Part shown: positions 8,868 through 16,311 of the stretch, piece after piece
How positions within the stretch are numbered: the stretch's first letter is position 1
Layout: every line of letters begins with the position of its first letter
From: Lachnospiraceae bacterium
GTDB lineage: Bacteria > Bacillota > Clostridia > Lachnospirales > Lachnospiraceae
Direction: 5' to 3'
NCBI GenBank assembly: GCA_017618195.1
Contig: JAFZUW010000044.1
Span: forward strand, 1-53,600
DNA length: 53,600 nt
The notes under the pieces: generated by a model
Databases searched by the model: none
The model's input: the letters and a program-made list of their open reading frames with translations, nothing else
Told to the model about the DNA's origin: nothing
Position numbers and translations under genes: made by a program

Positions 8868-9251
8868 TGAGGTGGTTTCCCCAAAATACGGCAGTCTCCA
8901 CCGCAATTTGTGCTTGTTGAAGTATCAGACGGGGCATGAAATGGTTTGTATTCTCAAAAAAGGCGGTGGGTTGCTTGGAATGTTTCGAAAAACACCGCAC
9001 GACTCCGTTTGTTGGACTCTTGGAAAAGGCTTTTTCCGAAAAAACGTGCGGTGGTTATTCTTGTCTTTCTTAGTTTTCACCGTTATTTTGGGGTGGGCTT
9101 ATTTCCGGAGCGCTTGGATTCCAAAAACCATGCGGCGGAATTCCTTGTTCTTCTCCGTTCCCACCGCATTTTTACGGAAGCCGGTTTTTTGGCATGTCGG
9201 GAAATCCGCCATGCACGGCGGATTTCCCGGAATCAGTGAGATTCCACCGCA
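8868..9251. repeat. Array 1: five ~84-bp units with inverted TGCGGTG/CACCGCA motifs
   Basis: Ten motif positions alternate in orientation. Forward motifs start at 8868, 8962, 9047, 9131 and 9214; inverted motifs start at 8899, 8993, 9078, 9162 and 9245. Five are exact, three have one mismatch, one has two and one (9214) has three. The forward-to-inverted distance is always 31 bp, and the step to the next unit 83-85 bp, except one step of 94 bp. Intervening sequence is not conserved, though some spacers hold their own hairpins (for example 9200-9229). The 207-codon frame across this stretch lacks a ribosome site and protein-like composition. The array fills the gap between the pheT terminator and the ileS promoter. 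Confidence 0.8.
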
Positions 9252-9435
9252 CTGCTTTATTTCTTTCGGAGGAATCCTAAAGCAGAAATACCGTATTTCT
9301 ACCGGCGCTGACGGGACAAGTTTCTCTTCTTGCAGCAAAGCCATGCAAAAGGACATAACAGAAAACAAAAAAACCGGTGTCTTCAATTCAAGCAGGTCAG
9401 GCGGGCTTTTTGGCGGTACGATTGGATTTTGTATC

Positions 9436-9465
9436 TTGACATTTTCCATATGCATGGTCTATATT
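9436..9465 (+). promoter_or_regulatory. Promoter of the ileS T-box leader
   Basis: TTGACA (9436-9441), 18-bp spacer, TATATT (9460-9465). Transcription would start near 9472, just before the T-box stem I. Confidence 0.75.
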
Positions 9466-9471
9466 ATCTTG

Positions 9472-9802
9472 CATAGGAGCAACCCCGCGGCGTAAGCATC
9501 GGTGTTGCGATTATAAAAGCAGAGAAAGACGAAGACGGAGACAGTATCCTGTGTGACCGATCCAAAGCGAGCCGGGGGCGGTGAAAGCCCGGTGAGAATG
9601 TGCGCAGGGGAAGATCACTCCCGAGTCGTGTGAGCAAAAGGAAGCAGGGGCGAAGCCGCAAGCCGGCAGAACGTCAACCGAGTAGTCCGCACCGGACCGT
9701 CCGCCGTTATCGGACAACGTATTTCCGCAAGGGCGGCGTACGCAAAAAGGTGGTTATGAGTTATTATGTCCTCATCCTTTTTGGATGGGGATTTTCTTTT
9801 TT
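9472..9802 (+). promoter_or_regulatory. T-box riboswitch, tRNA-Ile type, with unusual antiterminator
   Basis: Stem I is recognisable from GCGAGCCGGGGGCGGTGAAAG (about 9567 on), the conserved distal loop region, and from the specifier ATC (Ile) at 9614-9616 followed by A. The antiterminator departs from the consensus: AAAAAGG (9744-9750), bulge TGGTT (9751-9755) and ATGAG (9756-9760) pair with CTCAT (9771-9775) and CCTTTTT (9776-9782). TGGT still matches the ACCA tRNA end, but the usual ACCGCG half is missing. The competing terminator is TCCTCATCC (9769-9777) with 9783-9791, then a T-rich tract to 9802. It should induce ileS when tRNA-Ile is uncharged. Confidence 0.85.
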
Positions 9803-9860
9803 CAACCATCCGGCGCAGGCGACAACGCGGATCAGGAAGATATAAAAGGAGGGCAAATGT

Positions 9861-12800
9861 ATGTACAAGAAGGTAGATGCCAACATGGATTTCGTCGGGC
9901 GTGAGAAAGAAACGCTGAAATTCTGGCAGGACAATGACATTTTCCGTAAGAGCATGGAGTCAAGAAAGGAAGGTCCGACTTATACGTTTTATGACGGACC
10001 GCCGACCGCGAACGGCAAGCCGCACATCGGTCACGTTCTGACCCGTGTTATCAAAGATATGATCCCGCGTTACCGTACCATGAAGGGCTATATGGTACCC
10101 CGTAAGGCCGGTTGGGACACGCATGGTCTCCCGGTTGAGATCGAGGTCGAGAAGCTTCTCGGCATCAACGGAAAGGACCAGATCGAGTCGTACGGTCTTG
10201 AGCCTTTCATCGACAAATGTAAGGAATCCGTTTGGAAATACAAGGGCATGTGGGAGGATTTCTCCGGCACCGTAGGTTTCTGGGCGGATATGGACAACCC
10301 ATATGTAACGTATCACGATGACTATATCGAGTCCGAGTGGTGGGCGCTTCGTCAGATCTGGGACAAGGGCCTTCTTTACAAAGGCTTCAAGATCGTTCCT
10401 TACTGCCCGCGCTGCGGTACGCCTCTTTCTTCGGCTGAGGTTTCGCAGGGCTACAAGACCGTTAAGGAGCGCTCTGCCGTCGTACGTTTCAAGGCAGTCG
10501 GCGAGGACGCTTACTTCCTTGCATGGACGACCACGCCGTGGACGCTTCCTTCGAACGTTGCGCTCTGCGTAAACCCGAGCGACACGTATGTGAAGGTTAA
10601 GGCTGCCGACGGTTATACCTATTATCTTGCCCTGGCACTTGCTGACACGGTTCTGGCACCTCTTTCGAAGGACGGTGCACCGGCTTATGAAGTAATCGAA
10701 ACATTCAAGGGAACCGATCTTGAGCGCCGCGAGTACGAGCCGCTCTATCAGTGCGCTGCCGATGAGGCGAAGAAGCAGGGCAAGAAGGCTTTCTACGTAA
10801 CCTGTGATGATTACGTTACGATGTCCGACGGTACCGGTATCGTTCATATTGCGCCGGCATTCGGTGAAGACGACGCCAACGTAGGCCGTAACTATGATCT
10901 TCCGCTTGTACAGATGGTAAATGAGAAGGGTGTTATGCTTGACGTGACACCGTTCGCAGGCATGCGCTGCAAGCCTACCGCTGCCGAGATGGAAAAGGGC
11001 GCGGTCAGTGCCGATCCCGAGGTGATCAAGGACCTTTCATCGAGAAAGCTTCTGTTTGATGCACCGAAGTTCGAGCATGAGTATCCGCACTGCTGGCGTT
11101 GTGATACTCCTCTTATCTACTATGCGCGTGAGTCCTGGTACATCCGTGAGACCGCCGTACGCGATGACCTCGTGCGCAACAACAATACCGTTAACTGGAT
11201 CCCCGAGTCCATCGGTAAGGGTCGTTTCGGCAACTGGCTTGAGAACATTCAGGACTGGGCAATCAGCCGTAACCGTTACTGGGGAACACCTCTCAATATC
11301 TGGGAGTGCGAGTGCGGCCACCGCGAGTGTATCGGAAGCCGTGCGGAACTCGCCGAGCGTTCCGGCAACCCGGACGACGCGAAGGTAGAGCTGCATCGTC
11401 CGTACATCGACGGCGTCACATTTGCCTGCCCGAAGTGCGGCAAGACGATGCACCGTGTGCCCGAGGTTATCGACTGCTGGTTTGACTCCGGCGCGATGCC
11501 TTTTGCACAGCATCATTATCCGTTTGAGAATAAGGACCTCTTCGAGGCACAGTTCCCGGCCCAGTTTATCTCCGAGGCCGTTGACCAGACCCGCGGATGG
11601 TTCCATTCACTGATGGCGGAGTCGACGCTTCTTTTCAACAAGGCTCCTTATGAGAATGTTATCGTACTCGGTCATGTTCAGGACGAGAACGGCCAGAAGA
11701 TGAGCAAGAGTAAGGGCAACGCGGTAGATCCGTTCGAGGCTCTTGCAACGCACGGTGCTGACGCAATCCGCTGGTACTTCTACATCAACAGCGCACCGTG
11801 GCTGCCGAACCGTTTCCATGACAAGGCCGTAACCGAAGGCCAGAGAAAGTTCATGGGAACGCTTTGGAACACCTATGCGTTCTTCGTATTGTACGCAAAC
11901 ATCGATAACTTCGATGCAACCAAATACACGCTTGACTACGATAAGCTTCCGGTCATGGACCGCTGGCTTCTGTCCCGTCTCGAGACGACCGTAAAGACCG
12001 TGGATGATCACCTTTGGAATTACCGTATTCCGGAGGCTGCCCGTGCGCTCGATTCGTTCGTTGACGAGATGAGCAACTGGTATGTGCGCCGCGGCCGTGA
12101 GCGTTTCTGGGCAAAGGGCATGGAGCAGGATAAGATCAATGCTTACATGACGCTTTACACCGCGCTTGTAACGATCGCAAAGGCTTCGGCTCCGATGATC
12201 CCGTTCATGAGTGAAGCAATCTACCGCAACCTTGTATGCTCGATCGATGCATCCGCTCCCGAGAGCGTACATCTCTGCGATTATCCGGTTGTTCATGAGA
12301 ACTGGATCGATGCGGATCTTGAGAAGAACATGGAAGAGGTTCTCGATATCGTCGTACTCGGCCGTGCCTGCCGTAACGCCTCGAACATCAAGCAGCGTCA
12401 GCCGATGTCTGAGATGTATGTGAAGAACGATCTTGCTTTGAACGAATTCTATAAGGAAATCATCGAGGACGAGCTGAACGTCAAGGAAGTAACCTTCCGC
12501 GACGATGTCAGCGAGTTCACCGGTTATACCTTCAAGCCGCAGCTCCGTACGCTCGGAAAGCGTTTCGGAAAGCAGATCAATGCCGTGAAGGAAGCCCTTC
12601 TCGCACTGGATTCGGCTAAGGCCATGGCAGAGCTGAACGCAACCGGTTCCGTTACCGTAAACGTTGACGGTGTTGACGAGCAGATTGCAAAGGATGACCT
12701 GCTGATCGAAGCCAAGAAGGTTGACGGATACGTATCCGATTCCGACGGCAAGGTAACGGTTGTCATGAATACAACGCTTACGCCTGAACTCATCGAGGAA

Positions 12801-13061
12801 GGTTACGTTCGTGAGGTTATCAGCAAGGTTCAGACGATGCGTAAGGATGCCGACTTCGAAGTTATGGACCACATCACTCTTGCACTGACCGGCAACGACA
12901 AGATCGCCGAGATCTGCAAGCGCAACGATGCGTTCATCAAGAAGACCGTTCTTGCCGATGAGCTGAAGTTTGAGCCTGTCACCTTCGCAGAAGGCGCCGG
13001 CCAGACGAAGGACTGGAACCTGAACGGCGAGGATGTCACCATCACGGTGGTGAGAAAGTAA
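9861..13061 (+). CDS. ileS: Isoleucine--tRNA ligase (long, type 2-like)
   Basis: Class I cytoplasmic enzyme that charges tRNA-Ile. HIGH is at residues 55-58 and KMSKS at 613-617. A CP1 editing domain with WTTTPWTLPSN lies between them, then the anticodon-binding domain and a C-terminal extension. The 1066-residue length, HIGHVLTRVIKD and the C-terminal part fit the eukaryote-like type 2 IleRS, a group that includes mupirocin-resistant enzymes; that phenotype is inferred from class only. AGGAGGG at 9848-9853 selects the ATG at 9861. It is controlled by the T-box upstream and is monocistronic between two intrinsic terminators. Confidence 0.96.
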   Translation: MYKKVDANMDFVGREKETLKFWQDNDIFRKSMESRKEGPTYTFYDGPPTANGKPHIGHVLTRVIKDMIPRYRTMKGYMVPRKAGWDTHGLPVEIEVEKLLGINGKDQIESYGLEPFIDKCKESVWKYKGMWEDFSGTVGFWADMDNPYVTYHDDYIESEWWALRQIWDKGLLYKGFKIVPYCPRCGTPLSSAEVSQGYKTVKERSAVVRFKAVGEDAYFLAWTTTPWTLPSNVALCVNPSDTYVKVKAADGYTYYLALALADTVLAPLSKDGAPAYEVIETFKGTDLERREYEPLYQCAADEAKKQGKKAFYVTCDDYVTMSDGTGIVHIAPAFGEDDANVGRNYDLPLVQMVNEKGVMLDVTPFAGMRCKPTAAEMEKGAVSADPEVIKDLSSRKLLFDAPKFEHEYPHCWRCDTPLIYYARESWYIRETAVRDDLVRNNNTVNWIPESIGKGRFGNWLENIQDWAISRNRYWGTPLNIWECECGHRECIGSRAELAERSGNPDDAKVELHRPYIDGVTFACPKCGKTMHRVPEVIDCWFDSGAMPFAQHHYPFENKDLFEAQFPAQFISEAVDQTRGWFHSLMAESTLLFNKAPYENVIVLGHVQDENGQKMSKSKGNAVDPFEALATHGADAIRWYFYINSAPWLPNRFHDKAVTEGQRKFMGTLWNTYAFFVLYANIDNFDATKYTLDYDKLPVMDRWLLSRLETTVKTVDDHLWNYRIPEAARALDSFVDEMSNWYVRRGRERFWAKGMEQDKINAYMTLYTALVTIAKASAPMIPFMSEAIYRNLVCSIDASAPESVHLCDYPVVHENWIDADLEKNMEEVLDIVVLGRACRNASNIKQRQPMSEMYVKNDLALNEFYKEIIEDELNVKEVTFRDDVSEFTGYTFKPQLRTLGKRFGKQINAVKEALLALDSAKAMAELNATGSVTVNVDGVDEQIAKDDLLIEAKKVDGYVSDSDGKVTVVMNTTLTPELIEEGYVREVISKVQTMRKDADFEVMDHITLALTGNDKIAEICKRNDAFIKKTVLADELKFEPVTFAEGAGQTKDWNLNGEDVTITVVRK

Positions 13062-13150
13062 GAAAATCACTGTTGCTTTTGTACAATTTGAAGTTTGTTT
13101 TTTGTGAAAACAGCAGACTTGTATCCCGATAATTCATGATGTATTCTAAA

Positions 13151-13185
13151 CCCGCGAGGGCATTGCCTCTCGCGGGTTTCTTGCG
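13151..13185 (+). terminator. Intrinsic terminator after ileS
   Basis: CCCGCGAG (13151-13158) pairs with CTCGCGGG (13169-13176); the tract that follows is T-rich but interrupted. Confidence 0.7.
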
Positions 13186-13277
13186 TTTTCTTTTATTCTT
13201 CTTAGCCGGTTCGCCGCTATTTCGGCCGTTATTTCCACTGTTCATCTGAGACTATTCGCTGTAATGCCGGTATGTGT

Positions 13278-13651
13278 TGCGGTGGGAATTCTCTAAATAT
13301 GCCTTTATCACCGTAAAGCTCCCGGTTTGAGACTTGTTTAAAAATCTGTTTTTGGAAATCTGCGGTACGAAGAGAGAAAAGAAGAAAAACCACCGCACAA
13401 TGCTGCCTTCTCTGGCCCGAGAAAAAACGGGCACTCTGAAAAATGCGGTTTGAAAAGAAAGAAACAAAAAGTTTCACCGCACGATTGCTGGAGGGGAATC
13501 TTTTTCGATGGGTCGATTTCACAAGATGTGCGGTGGAACTTACGAATTATACCGCAATTATACCGCAATATTTCCAGAACTGATTCTTTGTGAACTGTTC
13601 TTCCGGGAAATCATGCGGTGAAAAAACCAGAAAACTCATGATACCACCGCA
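13278..13651. repeat. Array 2: five ~84-bp units with inverted TGCGGTG/CACCGCA motifs
   Basis: Same architecture as the array at 8868-9251. Forward motifs start at 13278, 13361, 13444, 13529 and 13614; inverted motifs start at 13309, 13391, 13475, 13561 and 13645. Six are exact and four have one mismatch. Forward-to-inverted distance is 30-32 bp and unit steps are 82-86 bp. A stray extra ACCGCA lies at 13551. Some in-unit spacers are purine-rich on the + strand (13368-13390, 13451-13474). The array begins about 90 bp after the ileS terminator and ends 60 bp before the likely start of the nuclease-like gene. No credible reading frame crosses it. Confidence 0.85.
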
Positions 13652-13710
13652 AAAAGAAAAATCGAACAATTCGTTCAAAAATCATATTGTCTGGAAAGGG
13701 GGATTTTATT

Positions 13711-14512
13711 GTGAGAAGTGAACTGAATTCTGATTTGCAGGAACTGATCAAAGAAGAGAAAAAAACTGTTGAAACGAGTGGAAAGAGGTTTGAGTAAATA
13801 TCCGGCGGGAACATTGGAAATGGGGATGGTTAGAAACAAGTATATCCAATTCCATGTTGTTTCCGTTGAGAAAGGGAAACGAGTCAGAAAATATGTTTCT
13901 CGGAAAAGCAAACTGGTACCCCAACTTGCCCAAAAGTCATATGAACAAAAGCTCAAGCGGGAATTGCTGAAAAGGAAGAAGGTTTTGGAAAAGGCATATG
14001 AAGTCCTCAAGAATACGAGTCCTGCTGCGGTTTATGAGCGGGAATCTCCGGACCGAAAGAAACTGATATCGCCGCTCATCCCAACGGAGGAACAGCTTAT
14101 CGAGCAATGGTATGATGAACATCGCGGTGAGCAAAATACATATCCTATGGGGACTTCATATACGACGATCCGCGGTGAGACAGTTCGCTCTAAATCCGAA
14201 AAAATGATTGCAGATACTTATTATATGGCCGGGATTCCGTATGTTTATGAGCCGTCCCTTATTATGGCGAACGGACATGGGCGGAAGCCTGACTTTGCCG
14301 TTTTTAATGTCAGGCGCAATAAGACATTGTATCATGAACATTTTGGGATGATGGATGATGACGAATATCGCCAGCATGCCATTCTGAAAATGCGTGAGTA
14401 TAACCGTAATGGTTTTATTTCGGGGGATGTGATGATATATACTTTTGAGGGAGAGGGAATTCCGTTTGACCAGGATGAGCTTTCCGGGTTAATCAAAGCG
14501 TATCTGATGTGA
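13711..14512 (+). CDS. PD-(D/E)XK nuclease-like protein, apparent frameshift near the N-terminus
   Basis: The long frame (from a TTG at 13769, 247 codons) has features of a restriction-endonuclease fold: E144 in RSKSE, E161, D175 in RKPDF and E190-H191 in YHEHFGM, where the usual Lys of ExK is His. A basic coiled-coil-like stretch precedes it (residues 50-85). Upstream, a GTG at 13711 with a strong AAAGGGGG site opens a second frame (start VRSELNSDLQELIKEEKK) that runs into seven A at 13759-13765 and stops soon after. Removing one A would join both frames into a continuous N-terminus of the kind seen in this clostridial family. Slippage, a real mutation or a sequencing error could explain it. 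Base composition is A+T-richer than its neighbours. The target is unknown. Confidence 0.7.
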
Positions 14513-14621
14513 TAAGATCAAGCATATTGGACATGCATCTTTGTAAGATGATGGGCTTCTGTTTGCGGATACGGTTCCATGACGGTTCATGGCAAAGCGT
14601 CTCTTAAGCATCGTTATGAAC

Positions 14622-14650
14622 TTGTTATTTTTCGCTTCCTTTGGTATACT
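14622..14650 (+). promoter_or_regulatory. Promoter of the amidase gene
   Basis: TTGTTA (14622-14627), 17-bp spacer, TATACT (14645-14650). A 9-bp perfect hairpin (14662-14670 with 14678-14686) lies in the 5' untranslated region and lacks a T tract. Confidence 0.6.
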
Positions 14651-14708
14651 GTCTTTAATTGTTTCCGCGTTCTGAGGACGCGGAAATAAGTACTGTGGGA
14701 GGATAGAA

Positions 14709-15665
14709 ATGAACAGAAAAAACAGATTAAGCATATGCGCGTTTTTCAGGAAGATGTGGCCGGTCCTTTTCGCTGTGATCATCTGTGTTGCAGCAGGCTG
14801 CGTCCAGGAGGCTGCAAAGAAAGACATTACTACGCCGACGTCATCCGGTAATAAGCCGACCGAAGCAACCGCACCCCCTACCCCTGAGATTATGGAACCG
14901 GACAATACACCGACAACCGTTCCGACTGCGGAGCCGACCGTGACGCCGACCCCTGCATCGACACAGGCGCCGACCCCGGCACCCACATCTGCTCCGACCG
15001 TGACGCCTGCGCCGACGGAGGGTCAGAAAGACGCAAAGCTTGTCGTGATCGATGCGGGACATCAGCGCAAGGGGAATAATGAGAAGGAGCCCGACGGGCC
15101 CGGATCGTCGACGATGAAAGCCAAGGTTAGTTCCGGCACGACGGGGCATTTTACGGGGATTCCGGAATATGAGCTGAATCTGATCGTATCGCAGAAGCTT
15201 GAGGCAATCCTGCTCGAGCGAGGGTACCGTGTCATCATGATCCGCGAAACGCACGATGTCGACATCAGCAACAGCGAGCGCGCGGAGGTCGCGAACAAGG
15301 CGGGAGCGGACGCATTTGTCCGGATCCATGCCAACGCGCACGACAACAGCGACGTGAACGGCTGCGAGACGCTTTGTCAGACGAAGAATAACCCGTACAA
15401 CGGGGATCTGTATGCGAAGAGCCGAAAGCTTTCGGAGACGATTCTCAACGCAATCTGCGACAAATGCGGATGCAAGAAGCGAAGCGTTGTTGAAACCGAC
15501 ACGATGAGCGGCATCAATTGGTGCAAGGTGCCCGTGACGATCGTCGAGATGGGATTCATGACCAATGAAAAGGAAGACCGTCTCATGGCGACCGACGAAT
15601 ACCGCAACAAGCTTGCCGAAGCAATCGCCGACGGCATCGATGCTTATTTTGCGTCGCAGCAGTAA
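14709..15665 (+). CDS. N-acetylmuramoyl-L-alanine amidase, lipoprotein (Amidase_3)
   Basis: Zinc-dependent cell-wall hydrolase that cuts the MurNAc-L-Ala bond. Residues 1-36 form a lipoprotein signal with box VAAGC. A Thr/Pro/Ala-rich linker follows (about 40-105). The catalytic domain (about 112-318) shows the metal ligands and acid of the family: H in VIDAGHQ, a Glu shortly after, H in VRIHANAH and E in TIVEMGFMTN. The ATG at 14709 has a GGGAGG site. It is probably anchored to the outer face of the membrane, with the linker spanning into peptidoglycan. It may act in growth, daughter-cell separation or sporulation. Confidence 0.9.
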   Translation: MNRKNRLSICAFFRKMWPVLFAVIICVAAGCVQEAAKKDITTPTSSGNKPTEATAPPTPEIMEPDNTPTTVPTAEPTVTPTPASTQAPTPAPTSAPTVTPAPTEGQKDAKLVVIDAGHQRKGNNEKEPDGPGSSTMKAKVSSGTTGHFTGIPEYELNLIVSQKLEAILLERGYRVIMIRETHDVDISNSERAEVANKAGADAFVRIHANAHDNSDVNGCETLCQTKNNPYNGDLYAKSRKLSETILNAICDKCGCKKRSVVETDTMSGINWCKVPVTIVEMGFMTNEKEDRLMATDEYRNKLAEAIADGIDAYFASQQ

Positions 15666-15751
15666 CGAAAGCGCGGCCGAGGCGGGAAGGAAGCATATCC
15701 GTTTCGACGTAATGCCGCAGCGGACTTTGCCGCCCGGCCGGAGGAAGGAAA

Positions 15752-16219
15752 ATGGGAGAATACATTAAAGAAATCCGCGCACTTGTCGGACACAGACCGA
15801 TCATATACAGCGCGGGAAGCATAATCATTGAAAACGAAAAGGGACAGATCCTTCTCGGGAAGCGGACGGACAATCACCTTTGGGGATACTCCGGCGGCGG
15901 GATCGAGATCGGCGAAACGATTGAAGAGTGCGCGCGCAGAGAACTCCGGGAGGAAATGGGACTCGAGGCGGACGAACTCGAACTGTTCCGGATTCACTCC
16001 GGTGAGGAAGCCCACATGGTTTATCCGAACACGGATGAGGTTTATTATGTGGAGATTGTCTACCTTTGCCGCCGGTATCACGGCGAGCTCCACAGACAGG
16101 AAGAGGAACTGGAGGAACTCCGGTTCTTCGACCCGTCGGAGATTCGTCTTGACATGATTTCACCGGGAATCCGCAAAGTGATAAAAGACTATTTAGAGGA
16201 GCGCGGCGTCAATGTCTGA
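15752..16219 (+). CDS. NUDIX hydrolase
   Basis: Small (155 residues) Mg2+-dependent hydrolase of nucleoside diphosphate-linked compounds. A complete Nudix box starts at GGGIEIGE and continues through RRELREEMGL, with the catalytic Glu residues intact. GGAGGAAGG precedes the ATG. The next gene also has a Nudix domain, with only 92 bp between them, so both may belong to one transcript. The substrate cannot be predicted. Confidence 0.88.
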   Translation: MGEYIKEIRALVGHRPIIYSAGSIIIENEKGQILLGKRTDNHLWGYSGGGIEIGETIEECARRELREEMGLEADELELFRIHSGEEAHMVYPNTDEVYYVEIVYLCRRYHGELHRQEEELEELRFFDPSEIRLDMISPGIRKVIKDYLEERGVNV

Positions 16220-16311
16220 AAGAAACACAGAGGAAGGGCCGGGGCGAAGCGGAAAAGGAACGGATCAGCCGGCCGGGAAGGCTTCAATCGAAATCAGGAG
16301 GGAGTTCGGGA

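Noticed and set aside
8872-9495. 207-codon + strand frame across the first array
   Set aside because: No ribosome site, composition not protein-like, and it runs over the phased motifs and the ileS promoter.
8868-13651. Arrays as CRISPR
   Set aside because: The conserved part is only 7 bp and alternates in orientation; there is no long direct repeat with fixed-length unique spacers and no cas gene.
8868-13651. Arrays as integron-type recombination sites
   Set aside because: No cassette genes or integrase are present and the core sites do not match the GTTRRRY pattern.
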